Shown: positions 1 to 9,281, counted from the first letter of the stretch. The stretch is 37,643 bases of DNA from an uncultured Woeseiaceae bacterium (GCA_902517795.1 CABYDR010000010.1:1-37643), one strand, 5' to 3'. Made by a program: numbers and translations. The notes: generated from the letters alone by a model not told the origin.

Positions 1-323
1 CTCTGGATGCGCACCATTCTAGCGCGATGTTTGATAAGAATAATGTTCTAGTCGTAGAAGCTACTGTTAGAGAATTTCAGTGGGCCAATCCGCATGTTTG
101 GATACAAATTATCATTAAAGATGAGACGTATAGTGAGGAAGAATGGAGTATTGAAGGGATTGGTATAAATACATTATTCAGAAGAGGTTGGCGGCCAAAC
201 TCATTCGTTCCAGGTGACAATATTCATATAATGTTCAATCCAATGCTAGATGGGTCACCTGCTGGTCTTTTTGTTGGAGCTAAGTTTGAGAATGGCAAAA
301 TACTTGGCAAATGGAATGAGTAA
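1..323 (+). CDS. DUF6152-family protein, 5' end cut off by the window edge
   Basis: The reading frame is open from base 3 to a TAA at 321-323 and has no stop before the first in-window ATG (27-29), so the gene starts upstream of the window. The residues before that Met read LDAHHSSAMFDKNN. The HHSxAMFD stretch is the usual start of the mature domain in DUF6152 proteins, just after the signal peptide. Further motifs of that family follow: FQWANPHVWIQI, WSIEG, RRGWRP, PGDNIHI and DGSPAGLFVGA. These are small exported proteins of unknown function in environmental proteobacteria, predicted to form a beta-rich fold. About 107 residues are visible; the missing part is probably only the signal peptide. 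Its stop lies 6 bp from the convergent aminotransferase gene. Family assignment is from remembered motifs; the function is unknown. Confidence 0.72.
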   Translation, partial: LDAHHSSAMFDKNNVLVVEATVREFQWANPHVWIQIIIKDETYSEEEWSIEGIGINTLFRRGWRPNSFVPGDNIHIMFNPMLDGSPAGLFVGAKFENGKILGKWNE

Positions 324-329
324 AGAAAA

Positions 330-1628
330 TTAACCTAAGAGTTCTTTTATACCGGATAACAATGTTTCACAAAAAGGATCAATATCTGATTGATCCATGA
401 CAGTAGAACATACACCCGTAAGACCTGGGGTTAACCAATATCCATTTTTTAGCATATATCGGTGCAATCCTTTACTCTTGTATGTCAGGCCTCTTTCAGT
501 GTTGTCAGACAGTTTTTTATCAAAGACCTTGATACCAAAGATAGAAAACTGCCCTTCCGCATAACCCTCAATATTGACCAATTCAAAAACTTCATTAATG
601 CCTTCACGAAACTTTTTACCTAAAAAGTTAAGTTTTTTAAAGTCATTTTTTTTCAGCATTTCCATGGCTTTCATACCTGCAACCATACTGACTGGATTAG
701 CATTAAAAGTACCGCCATGAGGCACTTTTGCTCTTCCATTTGAAGCTGAAAACATAGCCATTACCTTTTTATTTCCAGCGACAGCTCCAATTGGAAAACC
801 ACCTCCAATTATTTTACCCATAGCAGTTAAATCTGCCTTAATTCCCCTCTCTTTTTGGCAGCCAGAATATCCCGCTCTGAAGGAAATAACCTCATCCGCA
901 ATGAATAAAATATTAAAGTCACTGCAGGCTTTTTTAAGTGTATCAATGAAAATATCAGAGGGAATTGAGCGCCCATATTTTTGACCAAAAGGGTCAAATA
1001 AAATTGCAGCTACCTGATCGGCGTTTTTTTCAATAATCTTGCTCGCAAGCTCAACATCATTAAAGGGTATTACAATCACATTTTCTAGAACGCCAGTAGG
1101 TGTCCCATGTGAATAAGCTGTTGAAATTGGCTCAGAAGTATGAGGATCATTTTTACCATCGAGACTTACTTCAGCAAAATCATAGCTTCCGTGATAAGAA
1201 TTCTCACATTTAATAATTTTTGGTCTGCCGGTATAAGCCCTCGCTACTTTTATTGCATTCATGACAGCCTCGGTACCTGAATTCATGAAACGTATTTTTT
1301 GAAAATTGTCATTTCTATCGCATAAGAGTTTTGCAAATGACGATTCAGCTTTGCTTCCAAAAGAAAATCCTGTTCCTGTTTTAATTTGCTGAATGGCAAC
1401 TTTTGTGATCTCAGGATGAGAATGGCCATGAATCAAGGCTGTATAATTATTATTTAAATCGAAATAAGAATTTCCATCAATATCCTTTAAATACTTACCT
1501 TTTGCAGACTCTATGAAAATTGAATGAGGCGACAAAACAATGGTGCTCCTCGATCCACCATCGGGGAGCACTTTGCTTGCTTTTATAAAATTTTTGCGTG
1601 ACTTATTGAGAATATTAATGCTTCTCAT
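330..1628 (-). CDS. Class-III PLP aminotransferase, glutamate-1-semialdehyde aminomutase-like
   Basis: A 432-residue fold-type I PLP enzyme. Visible hallmarks are the N-terminal substrate region (GGSRSTIVLSPHSIFIE), the phosphate-binding NSGTEA motif at about 116-121, the PLP-ring Asp in ADEV (D245), the Schiff-base lysine in MGKIIGGGFPIGA (K272), and HGGTFNANPVSM further on. Length matches HemL and related aminotransferases. It is probably not the housekeeping heme enzyme: the segment FDPFGQKYGR (about 211-220) replaces the EP-type sequence usual in HemL, and no heme gene is nearby. Many GSAM-like paralogues act as transaminases on other amino acids or amino-sugar-like substrates. It is encoded head-to-tail after the TPR lipoprotein gene (21 bp apart), so the two are probably co-transcribed. 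The substrate is not predictable here. Confidence 0.85.
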   Translation of the reverse strand: MRSINILNKSRKNFIKASKVLPDGGSRSTIVLSPHSIFIESAKGKYLKDIDGNSYFDLNNNYTALIHGHSHPEITKVAIQQIKTGTGFSFGSKAESSFAKLLCDRNDNFQKIRFMNSGTEAVMNAIKVARAYTGRPKIIKCENSYHGSYDFAEVSLDGKNDPHTSEPISTAYSHGTPTGVLENVIVIPFNDVELASKIIEKNADQVAAILFDPFGQKYGRSIPSDIFIDTLKKACSDFNILFIADEVISFRAGYSGCQKERGIKADLTAMGKIIGGGFPIGAVAGNKKVMAMFSASNGRAKVPHGGTFNANPVSMVAGMKAMEMLKKNDFKKLNFLGKKFREGINEVFELVNIEGYAEGQFSIFGIKVFDKKLSDNTERGLTYKSKGLHRYMLKNGYWLTPGLTGVCSTVMDQSDIDPFCETLLSGIKELLG

Positions 1629-1649
1629 ACGAGAATTATCACAAAAATT

Positions 1650-3287
1650 TTAATTTATATTCTGCGCAAGACTACTTTCCATAAATTGTGCGAAGGTATC
1701 AAGATTTATACCTGGAGTTTGTATAATCTTTGATCTCATTTGATCAGCGAGCGTGTAATCTTCGCTTCCGCTTGCAGCCGCAATCATGCCAATGATTGAT
1801 GGAGTCCTGTTTGGCACCCAATTAAGTGCTCGCTTGTATGCAGACACTGCATCTTCATATCTCCCTGCGGCAGCTAACATTTCGCCATACAGTTCAGCTG
1901 CTGGTTTCATTGGAATTGGCGGCCCTGATGGTGCTGACATATTTTCCAATTCAATGTCCGAAGCTTCTTTTGCTAAGCTAATTGCAGAATCAAAATCACC
2001 TGAGACAAGTTCAATCATTGCTTGAACTTCTTTTGATAAGATTTCAAGTTGTAATGCGTTGTATGCTTTACCAGCATCACTGGCTTTCTTAATCATGCCA
2101 TCTATGCGAGCTACTGCCACTGATGCTGTATCTATATCTCTATCAATAGCCGCGCATATACCGGCCGCTGTAACCAATGAACTATTTTTGCCTTCTTCAC
2201 TGTCCGCACTACCAAGACTGATATTCGTGCAATCACCAGTTTCAATAGCATGTCTTGCAAGCATATTCAGGTATCCAACGTGAGCATATCTATTACCCGG
2301 ATTTGCATCCACCACACTTAATGCTAAATCGAGATTTTCTTGGGCACGATCATAATGACCCAACATCAAATTACCGTATGCTAACCATGACAATGAATGA
2401 AAATCTTCCCGTCCAACAACAGATGTACCCAGATTAGTAACACCCTGCTCAATCAATTTTTTCGTATGACTAACAGCTGAGGCATAAGACTCTATATTTG
2501 AATTTACTACACGCTCCCACATTCCTAACTGCAAAAATATATGTGAAGGCATGTGTAATGCGTGTGCTGAAGATGGCGCTATTTCAGCATAAACCTTTGC
2601 AGCAGGTAGAGCCAAGATGGCGTGCTCGGGATCATCTAATGAGTGAATTGTAAAATGAGCTGCACCAGGATGTGTTTTATTTTCTTCCATCACAGACATC
2701 GCAATAGAAGCAGCGAGTGCTTGTCTCTTGAACCCTTCATCTCCTGGTCTCATTGTCCCGAGAAGGGATAATGCATAAAAAATTGAAATTTCATGATCTT
2801 CTGGCCATTTAGCGTGCATGTTTGCCATTACGTCCGAGTAAGCAATATCTCTCTCTAGTTTATCTTCAGAACTGAACACCAGTGCTTCAGTAGCACTCAT
2901 GAAAGCCTTTTCTTTTTCTGATTTTGCTAACTCAAGACGAGCCTCAAATGTAGGGGCAAATTTTTTGAGTGCATTTCTTGCTTCTTCTGTATTCTGCCTA
3001 GCCCAGAGGGGAAAGTTATTACTCATCGCCTGACCCCAATACGCTAAAGCAAAAGTTGGATCAATTTCTGCAGCCTCTTCAAATGCAATCCTTGCATCAT
3101 CAAACTGAAAGTTGTGAAGTGATTTGACACCGATCAGAAAAGATTCTTGTGCGTCGACAGAGCCTGAATTTTCAAAACTAATTTCTCCGAAATTAACACT
3201 GCTTGAACTATTAGTTTCTGCACAACCGTTTAAAAATAAAAACGATATAATGATCAGAGGTATTTTAAATATATTTTTAATGGACAT
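1650..3287 (-). CDS. TPR-repeat lipoprotein
   Basis: About 545 residues. An upstream in-frame ATG at 3317 exists, but I place the start at 3287 because a clear AAGGAG Shine-Dalgarno (complement of 3295-3300) sits 7 nt before it and the peptide then begins with a compact signal sequence. The lipobox LNGC predicts lipidation of Cys22, with the mature chain starting CAETNSSSS. The rest is alpha-helical solenoid: TPR-like units such as SFLIGVKSLHNFQFDDARIA and ALAYWGQAMSNNFPLW, the internal HxxHMPSHIF segment (ALHMPSHIFLQLGMW), and C-terminal AAAGRYEDAVSAYKRAL. The HMPSHIF stretch is typical of a family of large exported TPR proteins in marine and soil bacteria with no assigned biochemical role. 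It is likely an outer- or inner-membrane-anchored periplasmic scaffold. Confidence 0.8.
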   Translation of the reverse strand: MSIKNIFKIPLIIISFLFLNGCAETNSSSSVNFGEISFENSGSVDAQESFLIGVKSLHNFQFDDARIAFEEAAEIDPTFALAYWGQAMSNNFPLWARQNTEEARNALKKFAPTFEARLELAKSEKEKAFMSATEALVFSSEDKLERDIAYSDVMANMHAKWPEDHEISIFYALSLLGTMRPGDEGFKRQALAASIAMSVMEENKTHPGAAHFTIHSLDDPEHAILALPAAKVYAEIAPSSAHALHMPSHIFLQLGMWERVVNSNIESYASAVSHTKKLIEQGVTNLGTSVVGREDFHSLSWLAYGNLMLGHYDRAQENLDLALSVVDANPGNRYAHVGYLNMLARHAIETGDCTNISLGSADSEEGKNSSLVTAAGICAAIDRDIDTASVAVARIDGMIKKASDAGKAYNALQLEILSKEVQAMIELVSGDFDSAISLAKEASDIELENMSAPSGPPIPMKPAAELYGEMLAAAGRYEDAVSAYKRALNWVPNRTPSIIGMIAAASGSEDYTLADQMRSKIIQTPGINLDTFAQFMESSLAQNIN

Positions 3288-3410
3288 TTTTATGCTCCTT
3301 TTTATTTCTATAAACATCCTAAATCATTAGAATCCTGACTGTCTACAGAAGAATTGTAAAGAAAGTAAAGAAAATTTGACACTAGAGAGAAGAAAGTTGA
3401 CTGCTTAATT

Positions 3411-4715
3411 CTATTTTAATGTTTCTGATATCGATTCTAGAGTTTTTTCCTTGGTTTCTGGCATCACATAAATAACAAATAACAATTGAAGCACCATCAT
3501 CAGGGCAAAAAAACCAAAGATAAAGTGAGGTTCAAACCTGCCCAAGAAATAAGGCATTACGAGTGTAATAATCGCAGCTAATACCCAATGGGTTCCGCTT
3601 CCAAACGATTGGCCCTTCGTTCTGATTTTATTTGGAAATATCTCAGCGAGAAAAACCCAAATAACTGCACCTTGCCCAATAGCATGTGAGGCGATAAAGA
3701 GAAAAATAAAAAATACCACGACAATGCCGCCAGCGCTCTCATAGAATGCATAGGAAATCGCCAACAAGGAGACAATATAACCAATAGATCCAATCTTCAT
3801 TAATGATCTTCTCCCATATCGATCAATTAACACCATGCCCAAAATTGTAAAAATGAGATTTATCAAACCAACACCTGCAGTTGAAAGCAATGAGACTGCA
3901 TCGCTCAAACCTGCAAGGGAGAATACTCTAGGTGCAAAATAAATAATAAAGTTGATGCCAGAAAGCTGATTAAAAAATGCAATAAAAAATGCCAAAAATA
4001 TTGGCACAGAAAGTTGTTTTACAAATAGATTATCCTTAACTAGATTTTGCGTTCTTTTGATACTGAGAATTGTCTCTTCTGTTTTAGATGAATCAATTAT
4101 ATCTAAGATTCTCCTGCATTCATTTTCATCATTTCTTCTTAATAAAAGCCATCTTGGGCTCTCCGGGACAGTCATTGTCATCATCACAAAAACTAATGCC
4201 GGAATGGCTTCAATACCGAGCATCCATCTCCAATCAAGCATGAAAAATTCTGAAATTATATAGTTCGATAAAAATGCAATTAAGATTCCAAACACAATTT
4301 GAAATTGATACAAAGCAACGAGCCTTCCCCTATATTGAGCTGGGGCTATTTCTGATATGTATGCCGGAACTGCGATTGATGATAAGCCGACCCCAAAACC
4401 TCCTATTAATCGCATTATTGCAAAGAATACAGGATCATTTGATAGCGCGGAACCAAGCGCTGATATCAAATAGAGCACTCCGACTGAGATTAAAACTTTC
4501 TTTCTTCCATAATACTCACAAAATAATCCACCTGATAACGCACCAATAACTGTTCCCCATAGAGCTGAGGACATTATCATTGCACCATGAAATAAATCTG
4601 AAGTTTCCCAGAGCCTCTGTAATGGTTGATCGGCTCCAGAAATCACGGCTGTATCAAAACCGAAGAGGAATCCACCGACTGCTACTGTAATAGACCAAAA
4701 TAAGATGTTTTTCAT
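3411..4715 (-). CDS. Sugar-porter-family MFS transporter
   Basis: A 434-residue polytopic membrane protein with the two-times-six-helix pattern of MFS carriers. Sugar-porter (XylE/GalP/HXT-type) signatures are visible: GFDTAVISGA in helix 1, GRKKVLIS in loop 2-3, YISEIAPAQYRGRLV after helix 4, PESPRWLL at the end of the first half, the second-half repeat DRYGRRSLM, and the C-terminal PETKEKTLE. These proteins are usually H+ symporters or facilitators for hexoses, pentoses or inositols; the exact substrate cannot be read. No sugar-catabolic gene lies beside it, which is unusual. Its 5' end faces the DUF3604 gene across a 132-bp divergent spacer. No strong Shine-Dalgarno precedes the ATG at 4715. 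Confidence 0.88.
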   Translation of the reverse strand: MKNILFWSITVAVGGFLFGFDTAVISGADQPLQRLWETSDLFHGAMIMSSALWGTVIGALSGGLFCEYYGRKKVLISVGVLYLISALGSALSNDPVFFAIMRLIGGFGVGLSSIAVPAYISEIAPAQYRGRLVALYQFQIVFGILIAFLSNYIISEFFMLDWRWMLGIEAIPALVFVMMTMTVPESPRWLLLRRNDENECRRILDIIDSSKTEETILSIKRTQNLVKDNLFVKQLSVPIFLAFFIAFFNQLSGINFIIYFAPRVFSLAGLSDAVSLLSTAGVGLINLIFTILGMVLIDRYGRRSLMKIGSIGYIVSLLAISYAFYESAGGIVVVFFIFLFIASHAIGQGAVIWVFLAEIFPNKIRTKGQSFGSGTHWVLAAIITLVMPYFLGRFEPHFIFGFFALMMVLQLLFVIYVMPETKEKTLESISETLK

Positions 4716-4744
4716 ATAACGAAATGTATCAAAAAAAATTTAAT

Positions 4745-4772
4745 AATATAATTCAATCTCTCTTCTTGTTAA
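4745..4772 (-). promoter_or_regulatory. Candidate sigma70 promoter for the MFS transporter gene
   Basis: On the minus strand a -35 TTAACA (complement of 4767-4772) is followed, after 16 bp, by a -10 TATATT (complement of 4745-4750). Each box differs from consensus at one position. The expected transcript would start about 4738, some 22 nt before the MFS ATG. It overlaps the -35 box of the divergent DUF3604 promoter candidate. A+T-rich DNA yields such matches by chance, so this is tentative. Confidence 0.38.
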
Positions 4773-4794
4773 TCTTGATGAGAGCTTGTATAAA
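4766..4794 (+). promoter_or_regulatory. Candidate sigma70 promoter for the DUF3604-BCCT run
   Basis: A -35 TTGTTA (4766-4771) and a -10 TATAAA (4789-4794) are separated by exactly 17 bp in the divergent spacer. It lies about 50 nt upstream of the DUF3604 start at 4848 and is the best plus-strand match in the spacer. It could drive all five downstream genes, whose gaps are short. Confidence 0.42.
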
Positions 4795-4847
4795 TTAATA
4801 GTGAGACTTATCTTTATATTCAAAACCAATTAAATCAAGCAATAAGT

Positions 4848-7187
4848 ATGTGGAAAAAGAAACGTTTAATTAAAATTTTATATGGATTGGTTGCATCAGT
4901 TGCAGCATTAACAGCTTTGTTCTTCGCGCTGGCATATGGTTGGCTTGGCATACACGATGGACCCGGTGTAATCACAGAAGCAAGAATTCCTGAAGAGATT
5001 ATCTCTGAAAGAGAAATTACTCAATTAGACTCCAGTAAAAAATTAAACAAGAAAGGGGCGAAACAAATCTTATTTGGAGATCTTCATGTGCATACAACCT
5101 ATTCGTTTGATGCATTTATTGGCAGCCTCCCCATGATGCATGGTGAGGGATCAAGACCATTAGGTGATGCCTGTGATTTTGCAAGATTTTGCTCTGCACT
5201 TGATTTTTGGTCTATTAACGATCATGCCGAAGCATCTACACCAAGAAGATGGTCTGAAACCATTGAATCAATTCAACAATGCAATGCTGTAGGTGGTGAT
5301 GGAAATAATCCTGATACAGTGGCTTTTTTAGGTTGGGAGTGGACTCAGGTGGGAGGGACACCTGATACTCACTTCGGACATAAAAATGTCATTTTCAGAG
5401 ATATTGAAACAGAAAAAGTACCGACGAGACCAATCCACTCTGGAGGAATTGCCAATAGGGCACTAAGGGGACTACCTCTCAGAAATGGTCCGTTATTATT
5501 CGCTTTGGATCCCAACCAGAGAATGCTTGATTTTAATTTGTATCTTCATGAGCTAAGACAAAGTGAGGAATGTGAAGCGGGCAAATCTGTATGGGATTTG
5601 CCAAATGATTGTCGTGAGGGCGCAGAAACACCAACTGAACTTTTTAAAAAACTTGATGATTGGGGTTTTGACTCAATGGTAATACCTCATGGAACAACAT
5701 GGGGCTTCTATACGCCACCTGGATATGAATACGATAAACAACTTGCAAAAAACTTTCATGATCCAAAAAGAGAAACCCTTCTTGAAATATATTCGGGTCA
5801 CGGTAATACCGAGGAATACAGGAGTTTTCGTGCCACTGAAATGAATGAGTTGCAACAACCTATTTGTCCAATTCCTACAGCCAACTATATGCCATCTTGC
5901 TATCGAGCAGGGCAAATCATTGAAGAAAGATGTCTAGATGAAGGTGAATCATCAACGGAATGTGCTAAACGTGCTGCAACGGCTAGACAAGATTATGTCA
6001 ATATCGGAACAGCTGGTCATTACACAGTTAGAGGAGAAAAGCCAGAAGATTGGCTAGACTCTGGGCAATGCAGAGATTGTTACTTACCCGCTTTTAACTA
6101 TCGTCCAGGCGGAGCTGCTCAATATATTATGGCTCTAACAAATTTTGATGACCCTAAAAATCCAAGGCGGTTTAGATTTGGCTTTATGGCTTCCAGTGAT
6201 AATCATTCTGCACGTCCAGGCACCGGTTATAAGGAATATTCAAGAAGTGGAATGACTGAATCCGTTTTAGGTCCAGTTGACAAAACAGCTGAGAAAGCAT
6301 TTAGATTTGATGACGGAGCTCCAACATCAAGAAGCGATGATGTCGATCTTGGAGAATTGATGATGGCACCCAGAGAAGATATGAATCTTATTACTACCAC
6401 ATCAAAATCAAGAAGATTAGATATTATTCCTCTCCTTATAACAGAAAGAGAGAGACAGGCTTCTTTTTTTACAACGGGTGGGCTTATAGCTGTTCATTCT
6501 GATGGCAGAGACAGAAACGCTATCTGGGACTCAATGAAAAATAAATCTGTATATGGGACTAGCGGTGACAGAATTTTGCTTTGGTTTGATCTAAAAAATG
6601 CAAATGATGACGAGATCGTGAGTATGGGTGGCGAAGTTCAGATGAATAAACCACCAGAATTTGAAGTGAGAGCAATTGGAGCGTTTGAGCAAAAGCCTGG
6701 CTGTCCTGATTATAGCCTTTCCTCACTTTCACCAGATCGATTGGAAAGTCTCTGTAGAGGCGAATGTTACAATCCATCTGACACCAGAAAATTGATCACC
6801 AGGATTGAAGTAATTCGAATATTACCGCAAATAACTCCGGGAGAGGATGTTTCAAAACTGATCCAAGATCCATGGAAAACTATCGATTGTCCAGCTGATC
6901 CAGATGGATGTAAGGTCAGTTTTGTTGATGAGGAATACCCAACACTGAATAGAGATGCACTTTATTACGTTCGCGCAGTTCAGTCACCATCTCTGGCTGT
7001 TAATGCGGGAAATATGAGATGCAATTACGATGAATACGGAAATTGCATAAAAGTAAACTTATGCTTTAATGACCATCGAGGTGATCCAAATGACGATTGT
7101 TTGGCAATGAATGAGGAAAGAGCATGGTCTTCTCCTATTTTCGTGGATTCACTTAATTTGTCCAATAGCATTGCACAATCGAAGTAA
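4848..7187 (+). CDS. DUF3604 protein, membrane-anchored/exported PHP-like metallohydrolase
   Basis: A 779-residue protein whose first 35 residues form a basic start plus one hydrophobic segment (LVASVAALTALFFALAYGWL), an uncleaved anchor or signal peptide. The body carries DUF3604 motifs that resemble PHP-domain metal ligands: GDLHVHTTYSFDA near residue 77, DFWSINDHAEAS, MVIPHGTTWG, and SSDNHSARPGTGYKEY. His/Asp clusters of this type bind two or three divalent metals in PHP hydrolases, but no DUF3604 substrate is established to my knowledge. Many cysteines fit an oxidising periplasmic location. The gene heads a run with a PPIase and a HupE-like protein, an association I recall as recurrent in marine bacteria. 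The Shine-Dalgarno is weak. Confidence 0.88.
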   Translation: MWKKKRLIKILYGLVASVAALTALFFALAYGWLGIHDGPGVITEARIPEEIISEREITQLDSSKKLNKKGAKQILFGDLHVHTTYSFDAFIGSLPMMHGEGSRPLGDACDFARFCSALDFWSINDHAEASTPRRWSETIESIQQCNAVGGDGNNPDTVAFLGWEWTQVGGTPDTHFGHKNVIFRDIETEKVPTRPIHSGGIANRALRGLPLRNGPLLFALDPNQRMLDFNLYLHELRQSEECEAGKSVWDLPNDCREGAETPTELFKKLDDWGFDSMVIPHGTTWGFYTPPGYEYDKQLAKNFHDPKRETLLEIYSGHGNTEEYRSFRATEMNELQQPICPIPTANYMPSCYRAGQIIEERCLDEGESSTECAKRAATARQDYVNIGTAGHYTVRGEKPEDWLDSGQCRDCYLPAFNYRPGGAAQYIMALTNFDDPKNPRRFRFGFMASSDNHSARPGTGYKEYSRSGMTESVLGPVDKTAEKAFRFDDGAPTSRSDDVDLGELMMAPREDMNLITTTSKSRRLDIIPLLITERERQASFFTTGGLIAVHSDGRDRNAIWDSMKNKSVYGTSGDRILLWFDLKNANDDEIVSMGGEVQMNKPPEFEVRAIGAFEQKPGCPDYSLSSLSPDRLESLCRGECYNPSDTRKLITRIEVIRILPQITPGEDVSKLIQDPWKTIDCPADPDGCKVSFVDEEYPTLNRDALYYVRAVQSPSLAVNAGNMRCNYDEYGNCIKVNLCFNDHRGDPNDDCLAMNEERAWSSPIFVDSLNLSNSIAQSK

Positions 7188-7202
7188 TTCTCTTTTTTTG
7201 AG

Positions 7203-8045
7203 ATGAAAAAGAGAAAGACGCATAATCATTTTATCTTTCTGGTGATTGGGGGCTTAATTGGCCTCATTCTTGCTGGCTATGGAATCTTCGAAAAAACCAG
7301 TGATTTTAATTTTCAAAATCAAAACGCAATTGCCCTTGTAAATGACGTGCCAATTAAAAATGAAAGCTATCTAAGAGCATTAGACAGATACAGCAGTGAT
7401 TCAAAAAATAAAATGGACGATGAGAATCGTGCTTGGGTTCTTCAGAGACTCATTGAAGAGGAGCTTTTGGTTCAAAGAGGCTTTTCCCTCGGAATGATAA
7501 CCTCAGACAATGATGTTCGAGGAGCCATCGTGAGGACATTGATTTCATCAATCAATACGGAAGCCGAAGCCATCGTTCCTGAAGAAAAAGAATTGATTGA
7601 TTTCTATAATAATAATAAAGAGCGTTTTGCTTACCCTGCAACTTACTTTATTGAGGCATGGGTTTCAAAAACTATGATAGATACTCAAATAGCGATTAAC
7701 CAACTTAATAACAATGGCTCTATTGAGAGCAATAAAAATATAAAGAGATTAGAAAATATTCCTAATGGATTATTGACGCTAAAGAAAATTACTGAATATC
7801 TTGGCCCATCAATTGCATCTGAGCTGCAACCTTTATCCGAAGGAGTTGCATTTTCTCATTATGTTAATAACAGGTGGTACATTATTCAGATAAATCAAAA
7901 AAATGAGGAATCTTTTGCGCCAATAGAAAATATTCAGATTCAGTTAAAAAATGAATATATAAGAGATCAGGCAGATAAGCGCTTGAGAGCATACATAGAT
8001 AATTTAAAAGAAAATGCTTCGATCAATTACCTTAATAAGAGATGA
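7203..8045 (+). CDS. Parvulin-type peptidyl-prolyl isomerase (PpiC/SurA-like), membrane anchored
   Basis: 280 residues with a basic N-terminus and one transmembrane segment (HFIFLVIGGLIGLILAGYGI), followed by a SurA-N-like helical region (INDVP-type start ALVNDVPIKNESYLRALDRY, then VLQRLIEEELLVQRG) and a divergent C-terminal PPIase-like domain (EELIDFYNNNKERFAYP onward, ending near ENASINYL). The arrangement resembles periplasmic foldases facing the envelope. The parvulin catalytic core is poorly conserved, so it may act only as a chaperone, perhaps for the neighbouring DUF3604 protein. It begins 15 bp after that gene and overlaps the HupE-like gene by 4 nt, so translational coupling is likely. 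Confidence 0.68.
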   Translation: MKKRKTHNHFIFLVIGGLIGLILAGYGIFEKTSDFNFQNQNAIALVNDVPIKNESYLRALDRYSSDSKNKMDDENRAWVLQRLIEEELLVQRGFSLGMITSDNDVRGAIVRTLISSINTEAEAIVPEEKELIDFYNNNKERFAYPATYFIEAWVSKTMIDTQIAINQLNNNGSIESNKNIKRLENIPNGLLTLKKITEYLGPSIASELQPLSEGVAFSHYVNNRWYIIQINQKNEESFAPIENIQIQLKNEYIRDQADKRLRAYIDNLKENASINYLNKR

Positions 8046-9259
8046 TGAAAAGATTAAAATTCACTCGTGCAATATTTATTTGCTTATTATTAATAAACTC
8101 CACATCTTTATCACATACAAAAAGTGAAAGTTACTCTAACTGGATTATCAGTCAAGACAGCATTCTAGCTACAATCACAATTCCTTTGTATGAAGTAACG
8201 AGATTACCTGGGATCCAAAGTAAAACGACTACTTTTGAAGAGTTATTTCTTAAACATACAGAAGAAAGCATAAAAGTAAGAGCACAAAAAGAAGATTGCC
8301 AATTAATTTCATCTCAAAAATTAAACGCAACTGAAGGTTTTGTTCGAATAGAAATGTCGTATGATTGCAATACATCAAATCTATTGATGGTGGACTACAG
8401 AGCAATCTTTGATTTCTCTCCATCGCATATACATTTCGCAAAAATATATAAGAAAGGAATTCTTATATCGGAATTGCTCGTCAATAATGCAACAGAGACA
8501 TGGAAGATCAGCACATCAGAGAGTCAAAAACCCAATAGCAACATGTTGCAATTCTTTAAGCTTGGAGTAGATCATATATCTGGTGGTTACGATCATATTG
8601 CATTCTTGATGGGCATACTTCTCGTGGCCGGCACAATCACTAGAAGCATAATTGCGGTTTCTGGCTTTACGATAGGTCATAGTCTTAGCCTTTTTGCTGC
8701 TACTGTTGGAATCATTGAATCAAATAGCAAAATTGTAGAGGTATTTATCGGTTATACGATAGCGCTTATGGCAGTAGAATATGTCAATAAAAAGTCCGAT
8801 AAATATCAGAAACAAATTCCAATATTATTTGCTCTGATATTATTATTAATTTCTCTACTTGGCTTAACATTTGGAAATCTCCACATTAAATCAGCGATTG
8901 CTTATTTAGGTTTATCTTTACTTACATACTGTTACCTTAATATCGAGAGTTTTGTCAGAAACATTAAACAGTCATCGAAAAATTATCTACTATTATGTAC
9001 AACCCTGATCTTTGGTTTATTGCATGGGTTGGGTTTTGCTGGATTTCTTAAGGACAGTGGTATCGATAATGAAAATATCATATTGCCCCTTTTGAGTTTT
9101 AATATCGGACTTGAATTTGGTCAATTGTGTATAATCTTTTTTGCCTGGCTTATTTTATTTAAAATAAAAAATTATATAAAAGAGCCATTACCATCAGTAG
9201 CATCAGGAGGATTGTTCGGAGTTGGGTTCTACTGGATGATATTGAGAACGTTTAGCTGA
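8042..9259 (+). CDS. HupE/UreJ-family membrane protein
   Basis: 405 residues: a signal peptide (FTRAIFICLLLINSTSLSH), an N-terminal extracytoplasmic domain of about 150 residues with a cysteine pair, then a helical membrane domain. The membrane part has HupE/UreJ_2 signatures in the expected order: SGGYDHIAFLMGILL, GFTIGHSLSLFAA, LIFGLLHGLGFAGFL, and FNIGLEFGQL. The conserved His/Asp residues in transmembrane helices are the feature that led classic HupE/UreJ members to be viewed as nickel or cobalt permeases; the role of this large-headed subgroup is not settled. Start is ATG 8042 or the adjacent ATG 8045; the former gives a 4-nt overlap with the PPIase stop. In a corrinoid-using cell a cobalt role is tempting but unsupported. 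Confidence 0.82.
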   Translation: MMKRLKFTRAIFICLLLINSTSLSHTKSESYSNWIISQDSILATITIPLYEVTRLPGIQSKTTTFEELFLKHTEESIKVRAQKEDCQLISSQKLNATEGFVRIEMSYDCNTSNLLMVDYRAIFDFSPSHIHFAKIYKKGILISELLVNNATETWKISTSESQKPNSNMLQFFKLGVDHISGGYDHIAFLMGILLVAGTITRSIIAVSGFTIGHSLSLFAATVGIIESNSKIVEVFIGYTIALMAVEYVNKKSDKYQKQIPILFALILLLISLLGLTFGNLHIKSAIAYLGLSLLTYCYLNIESFVRNIKQSSKNYLLLCTTLIFGLLHGLGFAGFLKDSGIDNENIILPLLSFNIGLEFGQLCIIFFAWLILFKIKNYIKEPLPSVASGGLFGVGFYWMILRTFS

Positions 9260-9281
9260 CTTATAATAAAAGGTATTGCAA

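Noticed and set aside
1786-2283. Plus-strand ORFs opposite the TPR lipoprotein
   Set aside because: They are antisense shadows of a well supported coding frame, with no family motifs or ribosome-binding sites.
3288-3317. Upstream ATG for the TPR lipoprotein
   Set aside because: AAGGAG directly before the ATG at 3287 falls inside this extension, and the shorter form gives a normal lipoprotein signal peptide.
3331-3350. Short palindrome CTGTCTACAG between the MFS and lipoprotein genes as a second copy of the operator-like repeat
   Set aside because: The arms are only four bases with a two-base gap, unlike the N19 spacing at 20272-20302; chance is the simpler explanation.
9276-9281. TTG start for the NhaC-family gene
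   Set aside because: The ATG six bases later has AAAGG at normal distance; the TTG would leave almost no spacing.
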